64,000 nucleotides of DNA from Vanessa cardui (taxonomy: Eukaryota; Arthropoda; Insecta; Lepidoptera; Nymphalidae): positions 8,556,001 to 8,620,000 of the forward strand of contig NC_061126.1 in NCBI RefSeq assembly GCF_905220365.1, in the 5' to 3' direction. Made by a program: the position numbers and the translations under genes. Shown here piece by piece: positions 23,851-33,666 of this stretch (its first letter is position 1; each line of letters starts with the position of its first letter). The notes under the pieces were generated by a model. It saw only the letters and a list, made by a program, of their open reading frames with translations, did no database searches and was not told where the DNA came from.

Positions 23851-26800
23851 TATTAGGTACCCGTTTCAGGCGCGACTTGGGTACGGGTCCTCTCTTTCTC
23901 TTTGTATAAATATGTATAGGTAAATCTGTTACAACCGTATCGTTCGTATAGCGGGCAGCTAATTTCTGTCTATTAGCTAGGGGATTTCTGACATAGATTC
24001 GTTGATCAGGTGCATATGTTTGCTCAGGCTCGCGATTTCTATTGATGTTCTCGGTTATTTCAGTACGACGCTGAAGGGCGGTTTCATTAATGATTTCGTA
24101 TACCTTTAACATTCGCTTACGGTGATCTAGTATATATTCCTGCAATAGGTGCTCTGTTATATTCATGTCTAAAGGATCTCGCGGATCTAAATGACCAGTA
24201 ATTATTTCTATTGGGCGACATTTCGTGAAAGAATGGATTGAACTATTATATGCCATTACAGCGTACGTCATAAGGTTGGTAACGGATTCATTGCGGTGTT
24301 CTAATTTTAAGATACGCAAGTGTTCGAGTAGGGTATTATGAAAGCGTTCTATCATTCCATTTTCATTGGGTGTATTGGGGCATATTCTATGATGTTCAAT
24401 TTTGTGTAATTTAATGAATTCAGAAAATAGTTGATTTGTAAATTCAGGGCCATTATCCGTAATGTATTTAAGAGCCATACCATGATGGGAAGAGAACTTT
24501 AATAAAGCCTGAACTACACTAACGGCTGTAGCATCTCTCAAAGAATATGCTTGTGCATATTTCGAGAATGCATCGATAATTGTTAGGTACTTGTTACTAT
24601 CTACGCTGAATAAATCCAAGTGTACAACTTCCATAGGCTTGGTAGGTGGTGGTACAATTTCATATCTAGGTCTTACAGGATTTCGGTCATATTTTGCCTG
24701 ACCGCAAATAAGACACTCATTAATGAATTTTGTCACTTGGTTTTTCATTTTTGGCCAGAAATAACGTTTAGACAGAGCTAAACAACATTCATTAATGCCT
24801 CTATGGTTCGTCTTGCCTTCATGATAGTTCTTAATAATTTCTTGTTGCTTTAGGTAATCCTTAACGTTTTCAACTTCTAATTTGGAAAGAACTAGGTTCA
24901 TTGCGGAATTTTTGAAATACTTTTGTATAACCGGTATAATTTTGTACATTTCAAGCGGGGGATTAATTAAGATTCCTGTTTTTATACGTGGTGTAACGTA
25001 TTCTTTTATGGCATCTATTACATCTTGTTCTAGGTTTGATTTGGAGATTTGTATGCAAGTTTTTGTGTAAGTTTCAAAAGGGTGAGTTATGTGAGGTCTA
25101 CTTTTAATATCGCCAACAACGTTAAATACGATTTGTCTGCTAAATTTGTTAAGGGGATCATCAGTAATAGGGACTTCTAGTATAGGGCTTTCTGCATCGC
25201 TATGAATACTGTCGGTTCTTGAGTCGATACTTCTGGTTCTTTCTGAATCAGATTTGTCTGAGATGTTAACGACAATAGAACTAGACTCTTCATTATGGAT
25301 TTCTATTCGTGATAGGGCGTCGGCGTTGGAATTAATTTTCCCTGGTTTATAAATGACTGTGTAATCATATTCACTTAGGCGTAGTCTCCAACGTGTTAAG
25401 CGCGAATTGGGCTCTTTCATGTTCATTACCCATTGCAAAGGCCGATGGTCTGTCATAATTTTAAACTTCCTACCAAAAAGATAGGGTCGAAAGTATTTCG
25501 TTGCCCACACAATGGCGAGTAATTCCTTTTCTATCGTACTGTAGTTTATTTCGCTTGAATTAAGCGTTCTCGATGCGTATGCTATTGGTTTATCTGATCC
25601 AATGGGGCCTTGAGAAAGAACGGCTCCAATTGCTAAATTCGAAGCATCTGTTGTGAGTATAAATTCCTTTGAAAAGTCCGGATATTGAAGGATCGGATCA
25701 TTGACAAGTAGAGTTTTACACTTTTCAAAGCATTGGATATAATTCTGATCTTGGACAATTTTGGAACCTTTCTTCAAGCATTGGGTCAGAGGCTTGGTTA
25801 TTTTAGCAAAGTCTGGTATGAATTTTCTATAATAACCAAGTAATCCTAAAAAGCGTTTTATTTCTGTACGGGTATTAGGTAAGGGGTAATTCTTAATTGC
25901 CGATATTTTGTCAGGGTTAGGTTTTATACCATCCTTGCTAATAACATGCCCAAGGTACGCCGTTTCTAGTTTTAGGAATTCTGATTTGTCCATCTGTATT
26001 TTAAAATTTGACTCACGTAATTTCTTAAATACTTTTTCTAGGTTAATTATGTGCTCCTGAAGGGATGTACTAAATACTATTATATCATCTAGGTATACTA
26101 GACAAATAGTATTCTGTAGCTCTCTCAACACATTGTCCATGACTCTCTGAAAAGTGGATGGACTATTTTTAAGGCCCATAGGCATGCGTAAGAATTCAAA
26201 ATGGCCGTGTTCAACATTAAAAGCTGTTTTAGGTATATCTTGGGGGTTCATTTCTACTTGATAGAAGCCACTAGCAAGGTCTAAGGTTGTGAAATATTGG
26301 CAATTACCTAATTTATCTAATACGTCGGCTATATTAGGAATGGGATACTTGTCGTCTACGGTCTTTTCATTGAGTTTTCGGAAATCAACTACTATACGCC
26401 ATTTAGCTTTCCCTGATGCGTCTGCTTTCTTAGCTACAACCCAAATTGGGGAGCTCCATGCTGAATTCGAAGGCCTAATGATTCCCTGTTCTAGCATCTT
26501 ACCTATCTGTTCTTGTACTTCCTGTCTGTGGACATAGGGATACCGATAACTTTTTGTGTAAACCGGAACCTCATCAGTTGTTTTAATCGAGTGCTTTACT
26601 TTGTTGGTGAAAGTTAAAGGCTCTCCTTCTAAGTAGAAAACATCGGCATACTGCGCACAAAGCAGCTCTAAGTTCGTACGTTCTTCGATATTTAAGTGAT
26701 CAGTGCGTAGACGCGAAATTACTTCTTTTATGCGATCTTGCTGTTTATTGGCAGGTGTACACTGTACGTTATACATTTCTGCAGAGATTGCTCGGTCCAT

Positions 26801-27334
26801 AGAGAATATGACGTCGCTTCGACTTGGATTGGTTACTTCAACTATTCCCCTGTTATTCGAAACGGTAGTTAAGCATTCGCCTATAATACAATTTGAAACG
26901 GTTTGTTCTTCTATAAATGCATGTCCGTCATGAATATTTATCGGAATCCTAAGTAATTTCGAAGTATTCGCTGGTATAATGTCCTCATACAAATTCGCGT
27001 TGCGGGAATCATATACCTTAATCGGATTTGAAGCGGTTTTAGTTTTTAGCAATTTGTTCTTATAATCTATTACAGCCTCCCACTTATCTAATAGGTCTGT
27101 ACCAATAAGCCCATCGAAATAATCATGGAACTTATAAATGTAAAATGTCGTATTATCCGAATCATTAAATTCTTTAAAGCTAGGTAACGTAATTGAATAG
27201 TAATTTCTAGAGGTGGCGTGAATATTCTTAACTTCAAAAGGATCGTAATTTACTGGTAAGTTACTATAGTATCTTTCCACTACCTCGGGACACAGAAAAG
27301 ATTGATTTGCTCCTGTATCTATTAATAGTTTCAT
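23759..27334 (-). CDS. pol: Errantivirus Pol polyprotein (PR-RT-RNaseH-IN)
   Basis: 1191 codons from the first Met; the frame is open upstream into the end of gag. Domains in order: aspartic protease with DTGA at residues 6-9; reverse transcriptase (about 245-520) with LDLASGFYQV and the catalytic YLDD at 414-417; RNase H (about 555-675) with D563, E603 and D629; integrase with a zinc-finger H838/H844/C874/C877, catalytic D907, D960 and E996 (35 residues between the last two), and a basic C-terminal region. The frame is -1 relative to gag. The open frame upstream of the Met (beginning near 27400 with LKIEINLQ) shows Pol is most likely made by ribosomal frameshifting at CTTAAAATAG rather than from this Met. 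No stops or missing catalytic residues. Confidence 0.95.
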   Translation of the reverse strand: MKLLIDTGANQSFLCPEVVERYYSNLPVNYDPFEVKNIHATSRNYYSITLPSFKEFNDSDNTTFYIYKFHDYFDGLIGTDLLDKWEAVIDYKNKLLKTKTASNPIKVYDSRNANLYEDIIPANTSKLLRIPINIHDGHAFIEEQTVSNCIIGECLTTVSNNRGIVEVTNPSRSDVIFSMDRAISAEMYNVQCTPANKQQDRIKEVISRLRTDHLNIEERTNLELLCAQYADVFYLEGEPLTFTNKVKHSIKTTDEVPVYTKSYRYPYVHRQEVQEQIGKMLEQGIIRPSNSAWSSPIWVVAKKADASGKAKWRIVVDFRKLNEKTVDDKYPIPNIADVLDKLGNCQYFTTLDLASGFYQVEMNPQDIPKTAFNVEHGHFEFLRMPMGLKNSPSTFQRVMDNVLRELQNTICLVYLDDIIVFSTSLQEHIINLEKVFKKLRESNFKIQMDKSEFLKLETAYLGHVISKDGIKPNPDKISAIKNYPLPNTRTEIKRFLGLLGYYRKFIPDFAKITKPLTQCLKKGSKIVQDQNYIQCFEKCKTLLVNDPILQYPDFSKEFILTTDASNLAIGAVLSQGPIGSDKPIAYASRTLNSSEINYSTIEKELLAIVWATKYFRPYLFGRKFKIMTDHRPLQWVMNMKEPNSRLTRWRLRLSEYDYTVIYKPGKINSNADALSRIEIHNEESSSIVVNISDKSDSERTRSIDSRTDSIHSDAESPILEVPITDDPLNKFSRQIVFNVVGDIKSRPHITHPFETYTKTCIQISKSNLEQDVIDAIKEYVTPRIKTGILINPPLEMYKIIPVIQKYFKNSAMNLVLSKLEVENVKDYLKQQEIIKNYHEGKTNHRGINECCLALSKRYFWPKMKNQVTKFINECLICGQAKYDRNPVRPRYEIVPPPTKPMEVVHLDLFSVDSNKYLTIIDAFSKYAQAYSLRDATAVSVVQALLKFSSHHGMALKYITDNGPEFTNQLFSEFIKLHKIEHHRICPNTPNENGMIERFHNTLLEHLRILKLEHRNESVTNLMTYAVMAYNSSIHSFTKCRPIEIITGHLDPRDPLDMNITEHLLQEYILDHRKRMLKVYEIINETALQRRTEITENINRNREPEQTYAPDQRIYVRNPLANRQKLAARYTNDTVVTDLPIHIYTKRKRGPVPKSRLKRVPNSARLLQDTENTTRVNAGSDPEAGTSRRDNT

Positions 27335-27390
27335 AGGAGGTGATGCGATTTGAATGTACGGAAGCTGACGTTGGGTTTGAAGATTAATTT

Positions 27391-28764
27391 CTATTTTAAG
27401 GTGTCGGACTTCCGGTCCTTCGAAAAATCCTGCTCGTTTGTTTTAACGCTATCGGCTTCCACTTGGGGTGTTTCTGTACAATTTTCTAAAGGTTCCTGTA
27501 CGGAATATTCATAGGGTTGCTGGTATTCTACGTACTCGCTAATATCGTAATAAGGATCGTAATAATCGGCATATTCATCGTATATAGAATTGTCAATGAA
27601 ACTATTGTAATTTACTTCTTTAGATTTAAAGTAGTTCGTAGGGGGTGGGTTCCCGGATTTTGCCCAGTTATGTCCTGTAATTGTTGGTTGTGTAGGCGGC
27701 AATGGTCTTGTAACATAATGGCTTACTCCACTCATAGGACGTGGTTGGTTAACAGCTTGGTGGTTAAGACGTGAACCTATTTGAAAGTTATTTTGTTGAG
27801 GGTTATAATTTGGCGGTGACGATCTAAAAATTTGTTGCGTATGTGTTGGACCGAATTGGCGGGGTTGATACCGATTCTGTCTCCATTGCGGTGTAGATGG
27901 TGGAACGAAATGAGGGCGTGAAGGGCCAGGTATATTAAAGTTAAAAGGTTTAGGCGTGGGCATTGAAAACTGTTGGTTAGGCATTTTATAGGCACTTACA
28001 AAATGATTTGGTACGGACATAGAATTTATAGATTTTTTGTCAGGTAATTTTTGGTTCCGATTTTGTAGGTACATAGTATTCATCTCCTCGTGTACGAATT
28101 CTAATGCCTTTTCGATGGTCTCAGGGCGCATGCAACGTATGCGCGATCCTAAGGGATCGTTCAAACCTCGCAAATACGCTTGAAGCGTTAATTTACGATA
28201 AAGATCTCGTTTAGCATTAATGGTGGTCTCAAGGGTATCATGCAGGCTTACATAGGTCATTATAGTACTGTATAGATTCTGGCAACGCTCATAATACTCC
28301 TGCGCGGTGCTAGAACCTTGCGATAAAATAGCTAAATCGTTATATAGAGCGGTTTCATCTCGTTGGTCCGCGAAGTTGTTCACTAAAGCAGTTCGAATGC
28401 CTTGCCAGTCGGATGGAATCCCATTAGAATTAATTAAGCGAGCAGCAGAGCCTGTTACTTTGTTAAGAATTCCGTTGAGAAGAGCACACCTACTTAATTC
28501 ACTACTACTATCACTACAAAACTGTCCTACCAATTGATCACATAATTTTAAAAATCTAGTAAGTACATTTGGGTTCCCGTCGAACTCGGGTACCAACCTT
28601 AAGGCTTTATAAATGGTGTCTAACTCAGACATTTCCGTTTGTTCTTCTATACTACTTAAACTAATATCTCTTCTATTATCTACGAAAGTTTGCCTACTAC
28701 TAATAACTATCCTAGGTTCCTTCGATTTTCTTAAATGAAAAATCTTGGCAAATTTTATTAACAC
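27391..28764 (-). CDS. gag: Errantivirus Gag
   Basis: 457 residues with no CCHC zinc knuckle, as in gypsy-type errantiviruses. The N-terminal and middle region (about 60-250) is helical and capsid-like, including a segment with ALVNNFADQRDETALYNDLA. From about residue 255 it is rich in Pro, Asn, Gln and Tyr (nucleic-acid-binding or disordered region), with an acidic/Tyr-rich stretch near 390-430. The last codons are ACC TTA AAA TAG. A -1 slip on AAA moves ribosomes into the pol frame. The start was chosen as the first Met of the open frame, 228 nt after the PBS. Confidence 0.9.
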   Translation of the reverse strand: MLIKFAKIFHLRKSKEPRIVISSRQTFVDNRRDISLSSIEEQTEMSELDTIYKALRLVPEFDGNPNVLTRFLKLCDQLVGQFCSDSSSELSRCALLNGILNKVTGSAARLINSNGIPSDWQGIRTALVNNFADQRDETALYNDLAILSQGSSTAQEYYERCQNLYSTIMTYVSLHDTLETTINAKRDLYRKLTLQAYLRGLNDPLGSRIRCMRPETIEKALEFVHEEMNTMYLQNRNQKLPDKKSINSMSVPNHFVSAYKMPNQQFSMPTPKPFNFNIPGPSRPHFVPPSTPQWRQNRYQPRQFGPTHTQQIFRSSPPNYNPQQNNFQIGSRLNHQAVNQPRPMSGVSHYVTRPLPPTQPTITGHNWAKSGNPPPTNYFKSKEVNYNSFIDNSIYDEYADYYDPYYDISEYVEYQQPYEYSVQEPLENCTETPQVEADSVKTNEQDFSKDRKSDTLK

Positions 28765-28974
28765 ACAGGTTAGTTAGGCTAGGATTGAGCAACCACTAAA
28801 AAGAATCTAGTGTACTCACATGAACATGTTTCGGTCTCTCTGCGTTATCGATGTCTGGATACCTCTCGTGCAGCACTACTCGTAGATTCGGATGCTACGG
28901 ATGCAGCAGCTAGACAAGCTACGGCGGGGCTTCACGCGATTACGGAAATCTTCTACGCGAAACGTTCCGCGAGC

Positions 28975-28992
28975 ATCCTACCGACTGCGCCA
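28975..28992 (-). other. Primer-binding site
   Basis: TGGCGCAGTCGGTAGGAT on the minus strand begins at the last base of the 5' LTR. It starts TGG, as expected for pairing with a tRNA CCA end, and resembles the tRNA-Ser PBS of 17.6/297 (from memory). Confidence 0.75.
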
Positions 28993-29368
28993 ATTACGTA
29001 GGGCTGCCGTTGAGGATGCAGAATGAAACCGAACGAATTTAACTTATACGTTTATTTAAATAATTTAATTTAACAATTAATTATTTCTAATTTATAATAT
29101 ACGTGACAGTCTGTTCGATGTTAGAACAAAAAGTGAAGTTCTGTAGTCTGAATTACATATTTATATACGAAATCGGTAAATCACTGAATGGTCCCCACGG
29201 TATGGTGATTCTTGGTAGCGCTCGATGTTCGGGAGGTCTTGCGAAACAAAGCAGCGACGCTGGCAACAGGTGGTAGCTTCAAGGAATGCATGGTGTGATT
29301 ATTTCTCACGGTATGGTAATTCTTGGTAGCGCTCGATGTTCGGGAGGTCTTGCGATTATTTCTTAACA
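28992..29368 (-). repeat. 5' LTR of the errantivirus
   Basis: Identical to 21712-22088 in a line-by-line comparison. The promoter for the genomic RNA is here: TATATAAATA at 29158-29167 and initiator TTCAGACT about 29145-29152. Confidence 0.95.
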
Positions 29369-29372
29369 AATT
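29369..29372. other. Target-site duplication (AATT), right
   Basis: AATT directly after the 5' LTR, matching 21708-21711. Confidence 0.8.
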
Positions 29373-29532
29373 TATAAATATTATTTATTTGTCAGTTGGA
29401 TAAAAAGAAAGCTGTTTCTTTTTCTTTCGAATCTCACATTATTTATATCAGAAAGGGAAAGATCTATGTATGTTTGGCTAGATATTCTATTTTAACGTTG
29501 CTACACCTAAAAGCGCCGAAGATAAGAGTCTG

Positions 29533-29765
29533 ACGACCTCCGTGGTCGAGTGGTGTGTATACCGGGTTTCATGCGTACGCCACTCTGAGGTCCCGGGTTC
29601 GATTCCCGGCCGAGACGATGTAGAAGGTTTATTAGTTTTCTATGTCGTTTTGGGTCTGGATGTTGTTAGTAGTTTCGTTACTTCTGATTTTCCATAACAC
29701 AAGTGCTTTAGCTACTTACATTAGGATCAAAGTAATGTATGTGGCGTTGTCCAATATTTATATTT
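29533..29765 (+). mobile_element. Second tRNA-derived SINE family, copy 1
   Basis: Head GACCTCCGTGGTCGAGTGGT (A box) and B box GGTCCCGGGTTCGATTCCC, then GATGTAGAAGGTTTATTAG and GTTTTGGGTCTGGATGTTG. The ends do not pair as a tRNA acceptor stem, so it is not a tRNA gene. A reverse copy is at 42129-42282. The 3' limit is approximate. Confidence 0.75.
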
Positions 29766-30274
29766 ATCAAATAAGTATAAAAATATCGCAGTAAGAACTT
29801 AAGTTTATTAATTGTCTTGACAAGCATTTTGTAATTACTAACTTTATTTTGTCTCAATAAAAGTGGTTAAACATTTTCTTGAATCTTTACATTGTTTTTA
29901 ATTTCTCGTTGGCATTGGGAAGGTTGGCATACAACTTTGGTAAATCCAGATTATCACGCAGATTACACACTGCACTGACTCCAAATAATTGAGATAAGGG
30001 CACACGCATGATGAAACATTACGCTCAAACTAGTAGCTCGACGCATGCTTCGTTGAGTGCAAAAAATGTAATGTAATGAAGCTAATAAAATTAAAAAAAA
30101 ATGTATATTTTTCAATAACATCGTACGTAATATAAACATGTTTAAATAACCATCAGTTATAATATATTTTAATTAAGTTTTACGAATATTTTAGCCGAAA
30201 ATCAGAGTTTTATTTTAAGCTAACATTTCAGGAGACAATGGTACAAATCCTCGTTGAAAGGATTGCTAAGCACT
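29766..30274. other. AT-rich intergenic DNA, nothing recognised
   Basis: No supported signal. Confidence 0.45.
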
Positions 30275-30410
30275 AACGGAATCCAGATTCAGGTGGCGAC
30301 GGAACAATACAATTCTAGAATAAATCGAGTCGTCGTCGCGCGCTCGCTCGTCCCTGCACTTTCTTCTCAACTGACGGCTGACTAATGAGGACTCGTTGAG
30401 CTGAGAATTT
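30275..30410 (+). repeat. Repeat D, copy 2
   Basis: GATTCAGGTGG, GACGGAACAA, CAATTC, GAATAAATC, GCGCTCGCTCGTCC and TTTCTTCTCAACTGACGG in the same order and orientation as 17430-17575. The two copies lie on either side of the errantivirus, far outside its TSDs, so they are not part of it. Confidence 0.6.
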
Positions 30411-30636
30411 AATATGTGGTGCCCACATCACTGCTTCGAAGTAAACGTAAAATTAGTATATAAAATATCGTGTTAGCTCTTCGAAAGGGATACATTATTA
30501 GTGTTTTATTAAGTGAGCAAAAAAATAAAATAAATTTGTATTCATGATCATTAATGATTGAATATTTAATCACCACAAAATATGGGTTTTATTGTTAAAT
30601 TTAATACTATTCTGTAGATAGCTAGATAAAAAAATA

Positions 30637-30888
30637 TTTACAACCACTCATCAGATATTCTACAACCAAACAACAGTACTTGGTATTGTTGTGTCCCGTA
30701 TCGAACCAGTGTAACTGTATACACAAGGGACATAATGTCTTAGTTCCCAAAGTTGGTGGCGCATGGGCTATGTTAGGAATGGTTAATTTTTTTACAGCGC
30801 CATTGTCTATGGGCGGTGGTGACCATGTGGTCACTGATGGTATGTACCATCAGGTGGCCCATATGGTCGTTCGCCAACCAATAGCATA
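30637..30888 (-). repeat. Repeat A, diverged and truncated copy
   Basis: Starts within the family at ACCACTCATCAGATATTCTA and ends CGTTCGCCAACC. CCATCAGGTGGCCCATATGG is well kept. Confidence 0.7.
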
Positions 30889-31830
30889 AAAAATATACAT
30901 AGTTCTTTTAATTTATAGATATATATGAAACCATTAAACGTTCCTGATCGTGCGCTGCAAATATTGTTAAATACGTCCAATAATAGAAACCACATAAGTG
31001 ATACACATAGACACAACCACATAAAATACTAGCCGCGGCATTGACAGGATACAACTGAATGAGAGGCAGAGCAGCTGCCGTGCGCATACAATATAGGTAC
31101 GTAGCGATGCTGCAAATATTAACGAAAATAGTCATTTGTTTTTATATAAGAAAATCTTATGTCAAAACCCTAGACAATACTGTTAGCCTAGCTTGGACCG
31201 AGTTACTATAAAAGTTTAAAAAAAAATAAATTTCACAAAATATATATGTAAATGTAACAGAAAAAGTATATTCGGTTTTTATTGAAATTACTTATATCAG
31301 TAAGTTTTGTTTATTTGTTCACGCAAAAACCGATAGGATTGATATGAAACTTTCATGATATTTTAGTTTATAGTTTCAGGATGGATATAGACTAGTTTAA
31401 TATTTGCCAATATTTTAAGCTACATGCTATAGCTATATAACTTAGTAGGAGAGAAAATTGTAAATATGAACTGCAATATGCGTTAAAATCTGTAAAATAC
31501 AGTGGAGAGTATCTATAGCATAAAGTTCCAAAGGTAGGTTATTGTAATGCAAAAAAACTGTTTGAAGTCTGCTTAATTTTTATAGTTTTCTTTCTTGTGG
31601 CTGTACACTTGACAGTGAAATATGAACGAGATATTGTCTAAATTTAAACACAATCTTAAAAAATCGAAAAATATAATATTAAAAAAAAGAATGGCTTTAA
31701 TCACAAAGGTAGGTAGTTAGAAAATTACAAAATAATTCTAAAATAGCAAATATGAGGTATGCGTTTTTTGATACTTTTGACGGTTAAGTTAGAAAATATG
31801 CTGTTGTTTTCACTTTATGGCAAGCCAGTT
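30889..31830. other. AT-rich intergenic DNA, nothing recognised
   Basis: No ORF or repeat that I can support. Confidence 0.45.
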
Positions 31831-31949
31831 GCCAACGTCCATACCATGTTGAATACACCGGTTCTCGTCCGATCACCGAAGTTAAGCAACATCGGGCGCG
31901 TTCAATACTTGGATGGGTGACCGCCTGGGAACACCGCGTGTCGTTGGCC
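31831..31949 (+). rRNA. 5S ribosomal RNA gene
   Basis: Starts GCCAACGTCCATACCATG and ends with the complementary CGTTGGC, closing the terminal helix. TCTCGTCCGATCACCGAAG, AAGTTAAGCAACATCGGGCG and TGGATGGGTGACCGCCTGGG are the highly conserved 5S core including the internal promoter (A box, intermediate element, C box). A six-T run follows at once, the RNA polymerase III stop. Compared with the insect 5S I remember, it differs near 31900-31905 (GCGCGTTCAATACTT instead of GCGCGGTCAGTACTT). It is a single copy here and not in an array, so it may be a dispersed functional gene or a recent retrocopy with a mild defect. A 3'-end SINE begins 25 bp downstream. Confidence 0.9.
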
Positions 31950-31955
31950 TTTTTT
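31950..31955 (+). terminator. RNA polymerase III terminator of the 5S gene
   Basis: TTTTTT directly after the terminal helix. Confidence 0.8.
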
Positions 31956-31974
31956 AGCAATATGAGGTACGAGA

Positions 31975-32231
31975 GCAATAACAGCCCGTCAATTTCCCAC
32001 TGCTGGGCTAAGGTCTCCTTATTTTTAAGGAGAAGGTTTGTAGTATATTCTACCACGCCACTCCAAAGCGGGTTGCAGGTTTCGCATGTGGCAGCATATC
32101 GTTAAAAATTAGTAGTTTCCTCACTATGTTTTCCTTAACAGCCGAGTTCGAGTTGTAAACACAAATTAAGTACATGAAATTTCAGCGGTGCTTGTCGGGG
32201 TTTGAACCCGCAGTCATCGGTTAAAATGCAG
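31975..32231 (-). mobile_element. Metulj-like SINE lacking the outermost head
   Basis: Tail AATAACAGCCCGTCAATTTC, CTGCTGGGCTAAGGTCTCC, body, and B box (GGGTTTGAACCCGC on plus). It stops before the A-box part of the head. Confidence 0.85.
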
Positions 32232-32300
32232 GTTCGGTGCGAGAGCGCCCCTAAGAAAAATACAAAGATGGCGCGCCATACCAACCAGCCGGGTTTATAG

Positions 32301-32331
32301 CAGCGATGTAGTACCCCCGTACTACATCACT
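32301..32331. repeat. Near-perfect hairpin
   Basis: GATGTAGTAC (32305-32314), loop CCCC, GTACTACATC (32319-32328), extended by CAG/CTG across one mismatch. GC-richer than the surroundings. Confidence 0.7.
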
Positions 32332-32449
32332 GACGCATGACGTTCCTCTTCTAAAAATACCGTAGTTAATTCAATAGCTGCTATAACTAATAGAGATTGA
32401 AATGTTACTAAATATATCTTATAATTTGTATTCAGGTCATGACATACAA

Positions 32450-32720
32450 GGAAACTTGGTGGGAAGGATTTGTGAAATCTCGTTTGGATATGTAACTATA
32501 TACACCTATACACCAAACAGCGCTTCTTAATTTTGTTGTTTTCCGGTTTGAAAGATGAGTATGACAATGTATCTGCAGGTACAATTTGTTGAAAGGACAT
32601 ATCATCTTCGTTTTCAAGGTTCGCGACGCTTTGGCCATGTAAGAATTTGTTGATATTCCTTAAATCAATGGGCGATGGTGACTGATTACTATTAGGCGAC
32701 CTATTTGTGGTGCACCTAAT
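32450..32720 (-). repeat. Repeat A, degenerate copy
   Basis: Eroded blocks in order: AACTTGGTGGGAAGG, TTGTTTTCCGGTTTGAAAGA, GGACATATCATCTTCG, ATGGGCGATGGTGACTGATT and TTGTGGTGCACC. Confidence 0.55.
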
Positions 32721-33666
32721 TTTTTTTAATGAAAATAAAGCAAAATTTTTGCAAATCGTTAAATGTTTTGAAGGGTATATTAGAACTCTCATTAGGGATT
32801 TCGAAAACCCAATATACTATACCAAACTTACCATCAGACCATACTTATACTCCTATTTCGAATACATGTATCTATTTGTTCCTCAAATCAGTATCGGCTT
32901 TGTCGAAACGAGAGGTCTATTCTACGAGGGAAAATTTTGTCTGCTTTTATTTGTTCCGCATGACACAATCCATCATTAAATGAGCAATTTTATCCTTCTT
33001 TTGCATGTACTACGGAAGAAACGCACAGATTGAATTCTGTAAACTGTCTTATTGTTACTACTGTCGATCGCTATAGATGGAAACATCGTTACATTGCGAT
33101 GCCCGATCTACGAGAGGCAGGTAGGTGCGGTTGAAATAAGATTTTATTACCGGCTGTAGGCGCCTTAAGGTTAATTTTTTATGCATACTATATAAATCAA
33201 TACTATGGATAAAGTCATAGATAATACTTATAAGTTTATGTAACTGTAGTAAAACTATTTTCACAATAAAGTAATAACACAAACTCCTTAAATCCTTGTT
33301 TTTTAAATAGTATAATTTCTTCTGAAAAGAAAACAATTTGCTTTTTAATTTTTCGCTACCTCAAGAAACAGGAATGTGCAACGCCACTATTTAAATTTTA
33401 CTTCAGGGGCAATTTCGCTGCGCGTAAATAGTTTCGTTTTAATATAGCTTAACAACTACACTAAAAGAATAATATTATTTAGAAGCGTTCATTTGTAATT
33501 AAGGTGTTTTAATTAAATGTCGACAAAAAATGTTTAAAGGTAAACATACTATATAGATCGGTTCTACATTTTGTATTGTATAGTATATATAAGTAAAAAG
33601 AAATAAAAAGTCCATCGATTGCTTGTTTTTTACGTTTCATAATCACATATCCAGGTCCAGTAGTTC
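32721..33666. other. AT-rich intergenic DNA, nothing recognised
   Basis: Overlapping AT-rich frames around 32707-32983 have no domain and I reject them. Confidence 0.45.

Larger units (their letters stand above)
21712..29368 (-). mobile_element. Complete errantivirus (Ty3/gypsy with env)
   Basis: A 7657-bp element in minus orientation: 5' LTR 28992-29368, primer-binding site, gag, pol, env, polypurine tract, 3' LTR 21712-22088. The LTRs are identical over all 377 positions and the element is bounded by AATT/AATT. All three ORFs are uninterrupted, and the catalytic residues of protease, reverse transcriptase, RNase H and integrase are present. Gag lacks a CCHC knuckle, pol lies in the -1 frame relative to gag, and env carries a basic cleavage site and a C-terminal membrane span. 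These are errantivirus traits (gypsy/17.6/TED type). The PBS matches what I recall for the tRNA-Ser-primed 17.6/297 group. The structure implies a very recent insertion that could be transcribed; activity itself is not shown. Confidence 0.95.

Noticed and set aside
26289..26933. Plus-strand ORFs inside the errantivirus (also 24882, 27517, 28307)
   Set aside because: Antisense shadows of gag and pol, which carry clear domains on the other strand.
21712..29368. Baculovirus integration, because Env resembles an F protein
   Set aside because: LTRs, PBS, PPT and a gypsy-type pol show it is an LTR retroelement; the Env similarity is shared ancestry.
29535..29620. tRNA gene (A and B boxes with GGTTCGATTCC)
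   Set aside because: The ends do not pair as an acceptor stem and the sequence continues into a SINE body shared with 42129-42282.
32707..32983. Two overlapping plus-strand ORFs of 84-90 codons
   Set aside because: Start in a degenerate repeat A and have no domain.
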